A stretch of DNA of 64,000 nt from Leptodontidium sp. MPI-SDFR-AT-0119 (Eukaryota; Ascomycota; Leotiomycetes; Helotiales; Leptodontidiaceae), in the NCBI GenBank assembly GCA_020726505.1, contig JAHLEZ010000018.1, positions 124,001-188,000 on the forward strand. The letters run 5' to 3'. The position numbers and the translations under genes were made by a program. This document shows, piece by piece, positions 48,726-61,566 of this stretch; the stretch's first letter is position 1; every line of letters starts with the position of its first letter. The notes beneath the pieces were generated by a model, which was not told the origin of the DNA, made no database searches, and was given only the letters and a program-made list of their open reading frames with translations.

Positions 48726-49267
48726 ATGTCATCAACCTCACCACTTTCACCTACTTTCTACGGGCATATTGGCTCCACACAAGATGCGCTTCTTCTTTTC
48801 GAAACCTGCCTTAGGAGTATCTTCAATCACCTCGACCGTCGGCCCCCAATCGCGAACGAGCCAGTCTGATTAAAAGTGGAAACGTCTTCGTCTACGAAGA
48901 AGACTCTTCCGGAATCAAACGATGGACTGACGGTGTTCCATGGAGTCCAAGTCGTATTTTGGGCGACTTCCTCGTTTACCGTGAACTAGAGCGTCCCTTC
49001 CCTCTAGGCGAGAAAAGAAAAGCCATGAAACGCAGCAAGAGATCACCTGGAACTAGCAAAGCCCCAGAAATATACGGAGGATCAAACAACGGAATGAGCA
49101 ATGGATATAATGTAGCTTCTGCGGCTGCATCAATCTTCGATTTCGCAAACTCGAACTCTGAGACCGACAGATCACTGATCGGATCACTCGGTGATTCGTA
49201 CGGTTTCAAGGAGGACGGTTTAGTCAAGAAGGCTACAGTCAGACCGCATCAAACACGACAATTTTAA
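48726..49267 (+). pseudogene. Gti1/Pac2 (WOPR) transcription factor, frameshifted and truncated
   Basis: ATG 48726 opens 'MSSTSPLSPTFYGHIGSTQD', then 'ALLLFETCLRSIFNHLDRRP', the start of the WOPR domain. A one-base shift in a run of five C (48843-48847) leads to TGA at 48867. The other frame continues the domain exactly: 'ERASLIKSGNVFVYEEDSSG', 'IKRWTDGVPWSPSRILGDFL', 'VYRELERPFPLGEKRKAMKR'. The second WOPR half begins ('SLIGSLGDSYGFKEDGLVKK') but ends after 'ATVRPHQTRQF' with TAA at 49265-49267, just where A+T-rich repeat sequence starts. It therefore lacks the usual 'HHLVSYY' segment and the Gln/Pro-rich tail. Known members (Wor1, Ryp1, Sge1, Pac2) are DNA-binding regulators of morphology and virulence genes. 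One missing base could be a sequencing error, but the lost C-terminus argues for a relic. Confidence 0.88.
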
Positions 49268-50240
49268 AGATTAAGTATTATAATAAATCTGTTTAACCTA
49301 TATTTTGCAGTAAATTGCTAGCGTTCGAATAGACCCACTTTTATCCCGATTGGGCTTAGGGTGACTTAGTTATTAAGGGCTTGGCATTGAAAAAAGGTGC
49401 CAAAATATTTGAGTATTTTATTTTTAATAAATTAGTATTTTTAAAAGTTTATAATGAATATTTTTTAAACCTTTTTCCTTATAAATTCATAATTAATTTG
49501 AATGCAACTTTTGATAAAAAAGAAGTTGAGAAAATATTAGTTGGACCCACTTTATATTATATTTTTTATTCTTTTATATACTTTAAAGGTTAAGATTTTA
49601 TTAATATAATATTTATTATATGAAAAGACTTATATAATCGTATATTATAATTATTATAATTAAGCAAGGTACTAAAAAGTAGTATTACTTAGTCATTAGC
49701 GTTATTAGCGTTATACTACGGCTACAAGATAACTTCTTCGTTCTCCTTCTTTCCTTTCTTCTAAAATATTAATAACCTCTTCTACGCTATTACTTAATCA
49801 CTATAGCAAATTAAACGAATATTATCTGTAAGTTATTAACTTGTTTTAAAGAGCTTTATTAATAGTTATTTTAGCTTAGTCGTTTCGGTGATTTCGATAA
49901 TAGCCGGCGATTTTCTATTAGCTGATATTACGATATCGAACATCGTACTCCTTCTTTTTAATTAACTCGCTTTCCCCTTAACGTTAGTTAGTCAGTCTAA
50001 TCTTTTATAATAACTTATTAGTTGTTTATTAGCTTACTTTATAATTAATCTCTCTCTTTGTAAAGCACTTTTATAATTGCTAAGCTAGCTACCGCGCTAG
50101 CAAATAAATACAAAATCCAACTAATAAAATCAAGCTAACTCGTCTATTTCTCCTTGCTTCTCTAGCACTATATCAAACTCCTTCATCATAGTCTCCGAGA
50201 TTATTCTATGGCCGCTTTGTTTTTTAACGCACTAAGCCGC
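49268..50240. other. A+T-rich RIP-degraded sequence
   Basis: No protein recognised. A 70-codon A+T-rich frame (49381-49593) starts with TTG and has no features that support it. The composition change begins right after the WOPR relic. Confidence 0.5.
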
Positions 50241-52920
50241 TTACTTCACGCTAAGCCCTTTTCGATAAGCGTCTATAAAGCGTGAAGCTCTATTACAGTA
50301 CCTTCGTAGCGTATCAAGAGGGCAAGAATCAAGCGCTTTAAAGCAAGCTTCTCGAGCCTAAAAGAAGTAAGTAAACAGAACTAAAAGGGTAAGTAACGTG
50401 TAATATACCTGTAGAAAAGTGTCTTTCTAAATCTGTCGATAAAGGTTCTTACAATACGCCCAATACATCTCAATCGGGTTTAGCTCGCAGTAAAACTTTG
50501 GTAAAAAGAGACACTTATAACCTCTAGCTAATAGTATCTCTTCAAGAGCCGATTTCTGTTCGAAGAAGTCCTTGTGATTAGCTAGAATCCTCGCTAAGTA
50601 GCAAGTAGTCTTTATACCGGGAGGCGGAGGCCAAGAAAGAAGGTTATTACACTTCTTTTTAGCTTCACTAATGCACTTAGTAAGTGGAAGCTTTTTGCCT
50701 ATAAAATATTAGTATATTATATAATATAAAAGAGCTCTTATTACTTACTTGTTAGTAAATAACCTCTTTCAGCAAGTATTTGCTTTATTCCCTTTAGAAC
50801 CTCTTCGATTACAGTTTGCTTCACTCTTTTCTTTTTCCCCGGTACGACAACTTTTACTACCTTCTCTACTTTGTAATTAAGCTCTTGAGGAGTACTAACT
50901 AACCCACGAGCTTACTTAGCTTCGCTAATGTCAGGGGGAAAGTAAGTATCCTATAAAGTTAGTTAATATTTCCTTAAAGGGAAGGTATAACTAAAACTTA
51001 CCTTTTGAGGCAAAGGGGCACTTCCTTCTCCAAGATTCATAGCAAAGGCGTTCAAGGCTCCGTCTCCTTTACTAGCGTGAGCACTTGATTAGTCGAATAC
51101 GAAAACAGCTACCTTATTAAGGTGCTTTTCTTCGAATATATCAATAGCTCTCTCGACTTGAGCTAGCAGTTGATTTGTATCCCAATACGGTGTTTTTTGA
51201 GGTCCACCGGGATAAATGATTTCCCGAGCATCCTTTTGACTAATCGCAAGCCTCCCTTTAAGACTTATAAAGTCAGAGCAGTGAATAAGACCTCCTTTAC
51301 TCTTTAAAGGCATCTTTTATTAATTCTCGTCAAGCCAAATTTACTTAGAGTACTCTTTAGCGTGAAAGCAACTCTCGTCGTGGTAGTATATAACGTGCTC
51401 CTTCTCTCTAAAGGGTAAGCTTAGTATAATAGGTTGTAAAACCTTATACTCGTCTTCCTCGTAGTTCGTAGAGAGAGCTTGATATTCGGCTATCTTTGGA
51501 AGGAAGGTATTTTGCCGATATTCGATTACGTCAGCTCTTTCGTGGCCGTCGACGTAGACTCCCTTCTTCTCTTTAGTAGCGTAAAATCCAAGGCGATTTA
51601 ACCACTTATAAGTAGTCGTTTTCCCTAACGATTTCCACTCTTCTAGCTTTTTACCGGCTTGCTTTCGTGTACTAGTAGTCTTTCCTAAAAGAGGTTTCTT
51701 ACTCTTCTTAGCCGAGGCAAGTAAGCGAGGCATGATTTGCGTATTTAAGGCGTGTCGAAACCCCTTAGGGGTAACTATAGCGAGCTTTTGAGCTAATAAC
51801 CAAGCTCTACAAGCTTTAAAAACGTCTTCGTTGTCAAGGTAAGAGCGATTCTTTTGCTTACTACCACGTGTTTCAAGAGGAAGAGATTCATAAGTTCGAT
51901 AATAGAGATATAACGCTCTAATCTTACGAGCAAGAGCTCTACTATTTCTAGTAGAGTGATTACTCTCAGCTACGAGTAAAGAGGCGTCGATTCTACCTCT
52001 ACGGGGACTCTTCTTTAAGAGGTTTTAAACGTACTATTGAATAAGCGAGTATTCGAATCGTACGCGAGGAAGTAAAAGAAGGTGTTTATTATTGAGTTGC
52101 TTTTTAAGCGAAGTAAGGACCTCTTTATAAGTCTTTGGCGTAGTAAAAGACTCAGAGGTAAGGTTAATTGCGTCGCCAATAAGAGAGTCTAATAAGAGCT
52201 CGCTTCGCCCACTGTTAATAAACTCTATATCGTTCAAATCGTCTAACTCAATAGAGTTATCTTCTGCTTCAAACTCTACCTCTACAAGAGCGTCAAACTC
52301 TAAATCCTCGTCGTCGCTGGAATCGATATCTTCAAAGGGATCTTCTTCTTGTAGAGGTAGAGGTAGAGGTAAAGGTTGTAGCTTAAAGAAAGCAGAGAGA
52401 GGTTATTGGGTTATTGACTTAAGAGGTGGTTTAACGAGCTTTTAGAGTAAAGTTTGGCGATTTAATTCTCTTTAGGCAGCCCCTACGCGCATACGAGTTC
52501 GCTTAGACTTCTTTATAAGAGGAGTTAATTTACTCTTGTAAGAGCTTTTAGAGTCTAATTTAAAAGTTAGTTATATTATATATATTAAATAAAGTTAAGC
52601 ACTTACTGAGAGTTAGCGTATCAATCACTTTCTCAAACGGTACACTCAAGCTACCCTTTGAGTCGATTATTAACTGACGAAAGTACTTAGAGGTTTTAAA
52701 CTCTTCGGTAACTTCCTTTTCAATATCTGATTCGCTAATATCCTCCCTATCTAGCCTATCCGGGCCTAGCTCTTTAATAAGATCTTGATCTAAATACTCG
52801 TTGGCGAAAGTATTATCATCTTCTTCTTTACTCTCACTCTCTTCTTCACTCTCTGATTCGCTAATTACTCGAGTAGGTGTGTTTTCTCTCTCTTCTTCTT
52901 CTGATTCGTTAACTTGACTA
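50240..52920 (-). pseudogene. DDE-endonuclease type transposase, intron-containing, lightly RIP-changed
   Basis: Minus-strand gene with at least three introns (52606-52555, 51001-50951, 50748-50699; each GTAAGT...CTAAC/CTAAT...AG). The N-terminal part is acidic and Ser/Glu-rich ('SESESEEESESKEEDD'). A middle part around 51900-51600 reads 'ALARKIRALYLYYRTYESLP', 'LGKTTTYKWLNRLGFYATKE' and 'KGVYVDGHERADVIEYRQNT', a motif I know from fungal DDE-endonuclease transposases. Catalytic blocks: 'VIYYHDESCFHAKEYSK' (first Asp), 'KVAVFVFD*SSAHASKGDGA' (second Asp), 'LPKFYCELNPIEMYW' (Glu; about 50450-50500). Between these are scattered TAA/TAG stops where Gln fits. RIP is clearly weaker than in the neighbouring elements. 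Terminal repeats were not found. The upstream end abuts an LTR at 52922. Confidence 0.78.
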
Positions 52921-52921
52921 C

Positions 52922-53205
52922 TGTGGTGGGGAAGGCTCTGGTAGCTCCTTTGTCACCTGACCGGATAGGCTCTTTCCATATAAAAGGGTTCATCACTTGA
53001 AAACAACTTAATAACCAAGAACTTTTTATAGATATTATCTAATACACTTTTTTCTCCTCCCCTCCCTCGACTTTTTATGCTCTTTAGATATGTATTATCT
53101 TTAGATTTGATCGATCCGCGATTTCCTATACTTAGAGTCTCTCCCGTACTTCACTACATACTACCTCTCTTGTTGTGTAGTTTATTAGGCTTTATCTCAC
53201 CCACA
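52922..53205 (+). repeat. Putative LTR (284 bp) of a further retrotransposon
   Basis: Starts TGTGGTGGGG, contains CCATATAAAAGGG (TATA-like, about 52976-52988) and ends CTCACCCACA. It is followed after a few bases by TTTGGTGACTTACGCAGGGAG, which looks like a primer-binding region. No second copy is visible, so this rests on form alone. It could be the 5' LTR of the Gypsy relic to its right. Confidence 0.45.
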
Positions 53206-54044
53206 TATTTTTGGTGACTTACGCAGGGAGTGAGTTTAGTACAAGGAAATAGAACTAGGTAAGTTATGCGGAAAGGGCCCTTTATGTTAATCACAAGCGT
53301 TTAAGGAGAATCAAGAAACGACAACTACTTAAACTAAGGGACCTATTTAGTTAGTAACTCCTCAGCCTTCGAAAGCAAAAACAGTAGATATAGAGGCACA
53401 AGTATACGACAGAGAGAGTAGAGAGACACGAGGGAAGTAAGTGAACTTTTATAATACGTGGGGACACTTAGAGTACTAGAAAATCTCTTCTCTCTCAGCT
53501 CGAGGCTCTGTGCCCGCCATTCCGAAGACTTGTGTTCTACTATTTCACAATACTTCCCACAGTAATACGAGGCCTTATAGCATCAGACCGCCAAAGCTTA
53601 ATATTATAAAGTACTGAGATTACTATATAAGAAGTTAGTTAAAGTATTATAAGTCGTGCTCTTTAGTTCGTTAGTTAAAGGCCGAAGTCTTACTTAGAGA
53701 TTCGGCGGAAGTGTGTTTTAGGCTAGTCTAGAACTAGGCCTTAGTTATCTTTTTAACGTTATTTAATTTCTATTTACCCCTTGTTTATTAATTTGAACTC
53801 TCTATAATTTCGGCGTATAAGGCCTAAGGCGTAGGCTGAGACCTCGCTAGAAGAGCCTATTGTTTAGCCCTTCGCTTAAAGAGGCGAGGCCCTAAATTCT
53901 TGTTTTTAAGGGGACGTTTCTTTACTTTCTTTACACAATAATATAACACTTATATATACTAAATCTTTTATTACTTTTATTACTTTCGATCAAACGACTA
54001 TATATATTCTTTCGAAACCTCAAATCACATTTAACTCACTGATA
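53206..54044 (+). other. Leader-like region upstream of the second Gypsy gag
   Basis: About 840 bp, moderately A+T-rich, no protein recognised. It may be the untranslated leader of the element to the right. Confidence 0.4.
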
Positions 54045-57000
54045 ATGTCCGGCTACGGTAGACTAAACAACGCTAATAATTAAAAGGGGGCTCCCTTTAC
54101 TAACACCCTAGGACTTACTACTAGAAGTAACTTTAAGACGATTATAGGCGTTAGGCCTAGCGCTTCCTATGATTTAGGGACCTCTAATGGGGGTTCTACC
54201 CCTTATGATAATAACACTTTCTAGAGCTTATTAGACAATAAGAAGGGGAAAGGGAAAGGCAAAGGAAAGGGGTCCAGTGATACCGGACCTAGTAACTCAA
54301 CTCCCTTTATCGACACTATTAAACTTGCCGCCCCTAACTCGACCCCGGCTATTACTACAAATGATCTTAAAAATATTAAGGTCTACGTTAGTTAGCCGAT
54401 GCTAATCCCTAGATCCCCGAATACTCTTATTTTCAACGGCATCGACGTTAGTACTTACTTCTAGACCCTTAATAAATACTTCGCAAGTTATATAATTACT
54501 AATGACCGGGAGAAGAAGGAATAAGTAGTCGACTATATAACCCCTTCTTAAGCGTGGAATATTCAGAAGCTCCCTAGCTTTAAAACCGGAATATACGCTA
54601 GCCTTAAGAGGGAAGTGAAGTAAGACTATTAGGCCGACGATAGTAAGTATTATTTATATACAAATACTTACTTAGACCTACTAAAGTAAGATTTTAAAGA
54701 TGCTTAAATTGACGGCCAACCTTCTCTAGATTAATGCCGGAAGTTCCTTAGGGCCTTTAGAGAGGTAGCCCTGAACTACGTCGACTGAGGTAATCTCACT
54801 AAAAAGCAAGCGTCGACTCGATTTATACTTGTACTCCCCTGAAGCCTTTAGAATAAAGTTATATAAGCTACCTCTAAGAATAGAGAGTCGTTAAAAGACC
54901 TTAAGACGGATACGTTCGACGACATTTATAGCGCTATTAAAGCCTAGCTTAATTTAGAACGAGACTTATATGTCATTATAAAGGAGTAAGGCATTACAAA
55001 CTACTAATAGATGTAAGTAAGTCGGCCTAATATCTTCGCTGAGACGTCTAATCACCGGGAGGAGAGGGTTTAGCTTACGTCTATGGCTACATAGGGCCAG
55101 TCGACCCGAGTATTACTATTATAGTACCCGAATTTCCTAGGCTATAGAGATAACGCCCTAAGTAAAGAGATTCGTAAGGCCTTTAAGAGACAAGATAGAG
55201 AAGTTATGGCTAACTTAGACCTTGTGTTTTTTCTAACTTTGTAAAAGATTATTAGAGACCTCGAGAGTACTATAGACAAAAACTTAGAGAACGTTTATAA
55301 CAGTCTAAGGCACATAAAGATCCTTGTGGTAGTAGTTAAGAAAGCCACGAACGCTAGATACACGGCCGAGATAAATATCTTGCGATTTACTAAAGAGGCT
55401 TAAGAGGTGGCTAGCGTTAGTTATAAGACTAGTTATCCTAACTCTATTGCCTATAATAAGAAGGCAAGAGATAATTATAGGTGCCGGTAGTATATGAATC
55501 GTTAGGAGCCCGGGATAAGACTTTAAGTACGACATGAGTTTATAAATTAATGTTTTGATTATAAGAAGTTTATAAGTCTTAGGGTAATTTATGAAGTAGA
55601 AGATAATAGCTATATTTATATAGGACATTAAGAAGAAGGGAAAAAGTCGTACCCCGTATAGTTTCTTATTAATAAGAGACTTAGACGAGAGTATATCCTC
55701 TCTCGTGTGTTAAATAGCTAATACTCTCTTGATCCCGAACGTAAAGTATAGGCGGTTAAAGAGTTACTAGTATTGTAGTTAAAAGCGGCGCTTATAAGAG
55801 AGAAGGGAGTAACTTCTATAATTAATTGCATCGAATTCATCGATGAGCCCATCGACGCCGGCGAGTTTATTATCTTATAGTAATAGGACTGTTCCGAAGA
55901 GTAAATCGTCCAAGTCTAAGCTCTCTTGTCTAATATAAAAGACAGCTCTGATTCCGAGGTAATAGTTGCCCCTATCGAGACTAGAGCCCGAAAGAAGGCC
56001 TTAGTATTTGAGTTATATAAGGGATCCGACAAGTTGTAAGACAAAATCAAAGCTTAGGCCTTATATGGCAAACCGAAGGTTCCTCTGGATGTTAGAGACG
56101 CTGTGTAGTTCACTGAAGTTATAGATGTGGACAGTCTTGAAGAAGTAAGGAAGACCCCTCAGTAGATCTTAGCTAGGAATAAGTCTAAGATCTTTGATAT
56201 AGTCTCTAAACTTATTGTGTTAACTGTATTTAAGGTATTAGCTTGGAATACTATAATTAGCTCTTCGGCGAAGAGGCGCACCGCGAAGCCTGAACTAACT
56301 GTGGTCCCCTCTAGAATCCCTAGACTTATCACGTGATTAACGTCTTCTCGGAACCCCCGTATATAAGAAGTACTAGACCGGAACGGCTATAGGCTCGATA
56401 AGGTCCTCGACAAGCTGCTGTCTTTGTAAGAATTGCCTGGCAACTTTACGCTAGGGGAGATAATAGTACTCATTAACCCTCCTAGAGCTTCCCGAACGCC
56501 TGGCGGTGTAATTAATCGACAGATATAGAGGGAGTATATTACTAACGTTAAAGCTATTACTTTTAAAGACGACTATAGCCTTGACAGGGAAGAGGTTATT
56601 ATATTATAGAGACTATTACCTGATTCTTTATGTACTTTCTTAAAGCCTACGTTATACGCGGATTAATTAGACGAGTACCCCTTAATAAAGCGAGATAATA
56701 TTAGAATAAAGAAGGTCTCTAGTTAGCTCTTAGGGAGAATAGAATAGAAAAGGAGGGTCTAAGTATACCTTAAGGTCCCTAGGAATCTCCTTGCTTTGAA
56801 ATTTCAGGCTTATTAGCGGTAGTTCCGGAATAGTGTCTCTATAACACAAGAGTCGATGATTGAGAAGTTAGTAATATAGTTACTACTTAGCGCTATTCTA
56901 TTATTTGGGCCGGTCCTAGTACTCCTCCTCAGTATATTATTAGTATATAGAGACTTAATACTAGAACTTCTTCGCTTAGTGCCTTCTACGTCACTTAGAA

Positions 57001-60000
57001 CGATATAGCGAAGTACTTGACTAGTAAGAAACACTAGCTTGTGTGTTAGGATAGAGGCTATAAGCGGCTCTACGGAAATAAGTAACTCGTTCTACTCGCT
57101 AGTGCCGAAGGTAGTAGTTATGATGCCTGGCCGCTCTAAGGTCAGCGATATTAGGGCTACACTCGACACGGGGGCTAAAGTTAGTTATATAACTCTTAAA
57201 GTAGTTAACCTCTTAGAATTACTAATAATAAGAAGTTAAACGATAGCCTTAAAGACGATTACTAGTGTAAAGTCTTATTTCGTCGGATTTACTAATAATG
57301 TCACTGTTATTATAAGTAACTACGCGATTAATAATCGGTTCTATATTATAGACAGTCTTAGAGTTAAGGTTATCTTTGGTTTTTTGTTCTTTCGTAAAGC
57401 TAGAGTTACTTTCTATTACTTAAGGGATTATAATAGAGGGATTATGTTTGCTTCTTTATAGGATTAGCGCTCTAGTCTTATTACTATAGTTAGGACTAAC
57501 GATACTACTAAGGAAGCGAAGGATGTTAAGGCACTACGTGGAGAGAATAAAGTAAGGCTAATTTACTTTAAAGATTTAGAATCTGAGATTAGTTATAAAG
57601 AGGAAGACTTCTCAGGAAACGATTAACTGGCTGTTACTCGAGCGCTGCAGTTAGTACACTTGAATGCTCGGTTATCCCGACATTAACAGACATAGGAGAA
57701 GCCTTTAAAGAGCGGGAGAGTTAACCCTATCGTCTTCGCCTCTTACTACGAGACTGGGAACCTGTGAGCCTTAAAGGGATGGCGTATATTAAGTACATAG
57801 AGAGAGAATTCTGTGTGCCAAAGTCGGTAATTAAAGACTTCTTACTTAAAGTACTCCTTGACTCGTACTGAGAGGAACCCCTAGTCTTTAAGCCCTTGTT
57901 TAAAGGAGCGTTCAACGACGATTCCTTGTCTTTAATAAGCCCAACGTTCGAATGGACCACTAACTACGACGAGCTTCTGATTAAGTCACTGTTTAAAGAA
58001 ACCTAGAACACAGTAGTACGAGTAGGGACTATATATAAGTCTAAAGCTAAAAAAGTCTTGCCCGTTGATTTAGCTGACTTAAAAGGCGACCCCCCTAGTA
58101 AGAGGGAGGACTAGTACGAGTGTACACGAGAACGAGGAACTCCCTAAGATTATGTCGGAAAGTATCGAGAACACCTATTACTACGCTTTACTAATATACC
58201 CTAAAACTTAAGACTTACCCTAGAAAGGCTAGCTAAATTAGACGTAAGTAGCCTGTTATGGCTAGAAGAGAGAGCCTTATTCGACGAAATGATAGTTAAT
58301 CGGGAAGGAGCTATAGCTTTTGATTAGCTTAAGTGTAGCAAATTTCATAAAGATGTCTCCCCTCCCGTTATTATTAAGACTATTGAATATACGGCTTAGT
58401 AAGCTCTTAACTTTCCTTTACTACGGGCACTTGTTCCGGAGGTTACTAAGATAGTACAAGAAAGACTCGACAAAGGAGTCCTAGAGTACTCTGAGGGGCC
58501 TTACCGTAACGCTTGGTTTTTAGTTCAAAAGAAAGAGTCGGGGAAATATAAGCTGATTAACTCGGCTATTATATTAAATGCTATTACCCGCAAAGATGCG
58601 AACCTTTTACTATTTGTTGACGAGTTTTCTAAAGAGTTTACTAGTTGTTATATTATAAGTCTCGTTGACTTGTATTCTAGGTATGATTAATAAGTGCTTT
58701 ATTAGTCTAGTAGGGATATGACTGCTTTTTATGTTCCTTATATTAGACTAGTCCGAAATACGACACTTCTATAAGGCGTTACTAATTTTATTACACAATT
58801 TGTCCGAACGATTACACGTATCTTAAAGAAGCTAGTCCTAGTAGTTGTAATGCCATTCTTAGACGACATTAGTGTTAAAGGCCCGTATATAGACTACGAC
58901 TAAGCTGAAGCCTTGCTAGGGATTAGAAAGTTTGTCTTAGAGTATATTAAGAACCTCGACATAACCCTCGAACGCTTAGAGTGTACTAGAGCTACGATTA
59001 GGCCTAAGTCACAATTTTGTCTTAATAGTATAGACATTGTGGGGTACGCCTGTAACTCTGGAGGGAGAGAACTATTTATAAGGTACCTCGTTAAAATTAG
59101 GAACTGGCGGGAACTAGTGAACCTTACTAAAGTCAAAGTATTCTTAAGACTTATTGTTTACTTCCGAATTTAGATTAAGAACTTTCGCCTAATCACTAAA
59201 CCCTTATATATACTCTTACGGAAAGGGGTTAAGTTTTACTAGGAACTTGATTTGTAAGGCAAGGCTATGGCTGAACTATAGGACGCTTTATACTCATCCC
59301 TAGTCCTATATCGAATAGACTACGGAAAGGGAGCTAGTGAAATTGTAGTTAGAGTTGACTTTAGCGGAACTAGCTAGGGCGGCTTCCTTGGCTAGAGGGA
59401 GCTGACTTTAAATAAAATACGCTTAGTAAGGTACAAGAGTGGGTTCTAGAGTAAGACCGAAGCTAAATATAATACTACTAAGAGAGAGTGTAAGGGTATA
59501 CTTTATATCTTAAAGAAACTAAAGATTTGGCTTATTAGAGTGTACTTCGTTATAGAGACAAATGTTAATATATTTGTTACACAACTAAACGGAGTAGCTC
59601 ACGATTATTTTAACGCGATATTGACTAGATGGCTCGCTTAGATACGACTCTTCGACTTTGAGGTTCGACACGTCTAAGGAACGACATATATAGTAGTAGA
59701 CTAGTTGTCCCGGAGACTTAGGCACCCCGAAGATTCCCTAGAAGAAAGTAATGTCGACGAAGACTGGATTCTCTTTAAGCTTAGGGCTTACGAGATTTAT
59801 TTTATTAGTATTATAGACGAAGAGGAGACTAATAGTTCGGAATTAGATAGCGCATTAACGGACCTAGAACTTCGGAGGCGGAATAAAATCCTTTAAGACA
59901 TAAAATCTGTGGTTTAGAGACTTCGCGATAAGGGGGAACTTACTTCTTTTAATAGTTCTAAGTCCTTTTTTAACGAAGGAGGCCTACTTATTATAATAAG

Positions 60001-61450
60001 TAAGTACGGGGAACGGTACTAGGAGATAACTCGGTACTTAATGACACTTAAGACTCTGAAGTCAATGGATTAGAAACAGTTTCGAGTATTTAAGCGTGAA
60101 GTACTAAATTACGGCGTATATAGTCGCAGGATCTAGAGGTTACTATTAAAAGGGGCTCTAGTTAAGCTTATTATCGACATAGCAAGAGAGAAAGAGGTAA
60201 TACTTAGGAGTTACTATAACAACTCAGGCTATAAAGGACGGGAAAGCACGTACTACCGAATCTTCGCTCGATACTTCTGGAAAGGCCTATATATAGACTG
60301 TATGAATTATGTTCGGACATGCCAGGATTACTAACTTTGATTATCTAAACACTAGGAGGAACCCCTTTACTTAATAGTATCAAATGGCTTAATAGAGAAA
60401 TAGGCGCTTGATATTGTGTTTATGTCGATAGAACGTAAAAAGAAGTACTTAGTAGTTACTAGGGATAATATAAGCGGTTAGGTTGAGGCAAGGGCCCTCG
60501 TTAGTAGAGAGGCTAAAGGAGTAACTGACTTTATTTAGTAAGATATTATTTGCTAGTATAGACTGTTTTAGAGGCTTATTATTAATAGTAGAACTAAGAA
60601 CATAAGAGAAGTTATGGATTTATTTAATAGAATAGAAGTTAACTGGATTTAAATCTTAGTATATAACGCTAGAGCGAATAGGATAATTGAGAGAGGACAT
60701 GGCCTGATTAAAAATGCGCTTTTTAAAATGGGTAGACGCTGGCTTGACAACCTTTTAGTAGTGTTGTTTATAAACTGTACTATAATATATCGCCTTATAG
60801 GGTATACTCCTTTTTATATAGTCTACGGGAGAGAAGTTATCTTACTTATTGAGACAATAAACCTGACCTAGAGATTATTATTTACTGAAGAGATTAGGGA
60901 CCGCTCTAAGCTCCTAGAACTCCGCGCTCTCTAGTTTCAAATGTGATAGGAACACATCGACGAAGTTATACTTATAAAGACTTGTCGCCGTTAGGAAGGT
61001 AAAGAGGCTTTTGATCTGAAATATGACATCCGTAAACGGCTATTCCTTAAGGGAGACTTAGTCTTGTGTTAGGACTTTATTAGAGAGAGAGATATGTCTA
61101 TTAACTGTGCTCTCGATTTTAGATGGCTTAGACCTTACGAGATTTATAAAGCCTATATAGAGAAAGGGTACTATAAACTCAAAGAGCTAGGCCTAGATAG
61201 CCCCCGACTTCGCCGGACTTTTACTAGGAATAAGCTTAAGCTCTTTTATAAGAGGTACGACTTTATTTATAACGACAGCGACGATAATAGATAGCTCGAT
61301 AAAGAATTAGACGACAACTTCACGCCTAACCGTGAACTTGACATCGATATATACGACTTTAGCGACCCCGAGTTCCTAGAGAACCCTGAGATTCCGACGA
61401 TATAGCGTGTTCAGGATGATGAGATAGTAATTAGAGTCCCTGAGTTATCT
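54045..61450 (+). pseudogene. Gypsy gag-pol (second family, RIP relic)
   Basis: ATG 54045 ('MSGYGRLNNANN*KGAPF') opens a Gag, with 'KGKGKGKGKG' and long helical stretches. Later: an aspartic protease with 'ATLDTGAKVSYITLK' (about 57150-57200); RT about 58380-59100 with 'LVDLYSRYD', 'MPFLDDISVKGP' (LDD active site, about 58850-58890) and 'CLNSIDIVGY'; RNase H about 59270-59700 ('KTEAKYNTTKRECKGILYIL', 'NGVAHDYFNAILTRWLA'); integrase about 60240-60900 ('STYYRIFARYFWKGLYIDCM', 'NARANRIIERGHGLIKNALF') and a C-terminal tail to about 61450. Stops are TAA/TAG at probable Gln positions. It differs from the chromovirus at 11186 in sequence and lacks a visible chromodomain. Confidence 0.83.
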
Positions 61451-61566
61451 TAATAATAGCGCAGTAAGTATCGAGTAGTGTCTGACTTAGAATAAACATA
61501 CTTTAGTGTTAGGGAATTAGTGTGAGGACGTACCTCTGATGTTTGAAGAGGGGGACAATATACTGT
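54045..61566 (+). mobile_element. Second Ty3/Gypsy-like element, gag-pol relic, RIP-degraded
   Basis: A continuous plus-strand series of Gag, protease, RT, RNase H and integrase relics ending at a polypurine-like tract GAAGAGGGGGACA near 61545-61557. No matching LTR pair could be found at the two ends. The element may be truncated or rearranged on the right, or its 3' LTR may be too degraded to see. Confidence 0.75.

Noticed and set aside
49381..49593. 70-codon A+T-rich frame
   Set aside because: Starts with TTG, composed of A+T-rich residues and lies in a RIP-degraded block; chance frame.
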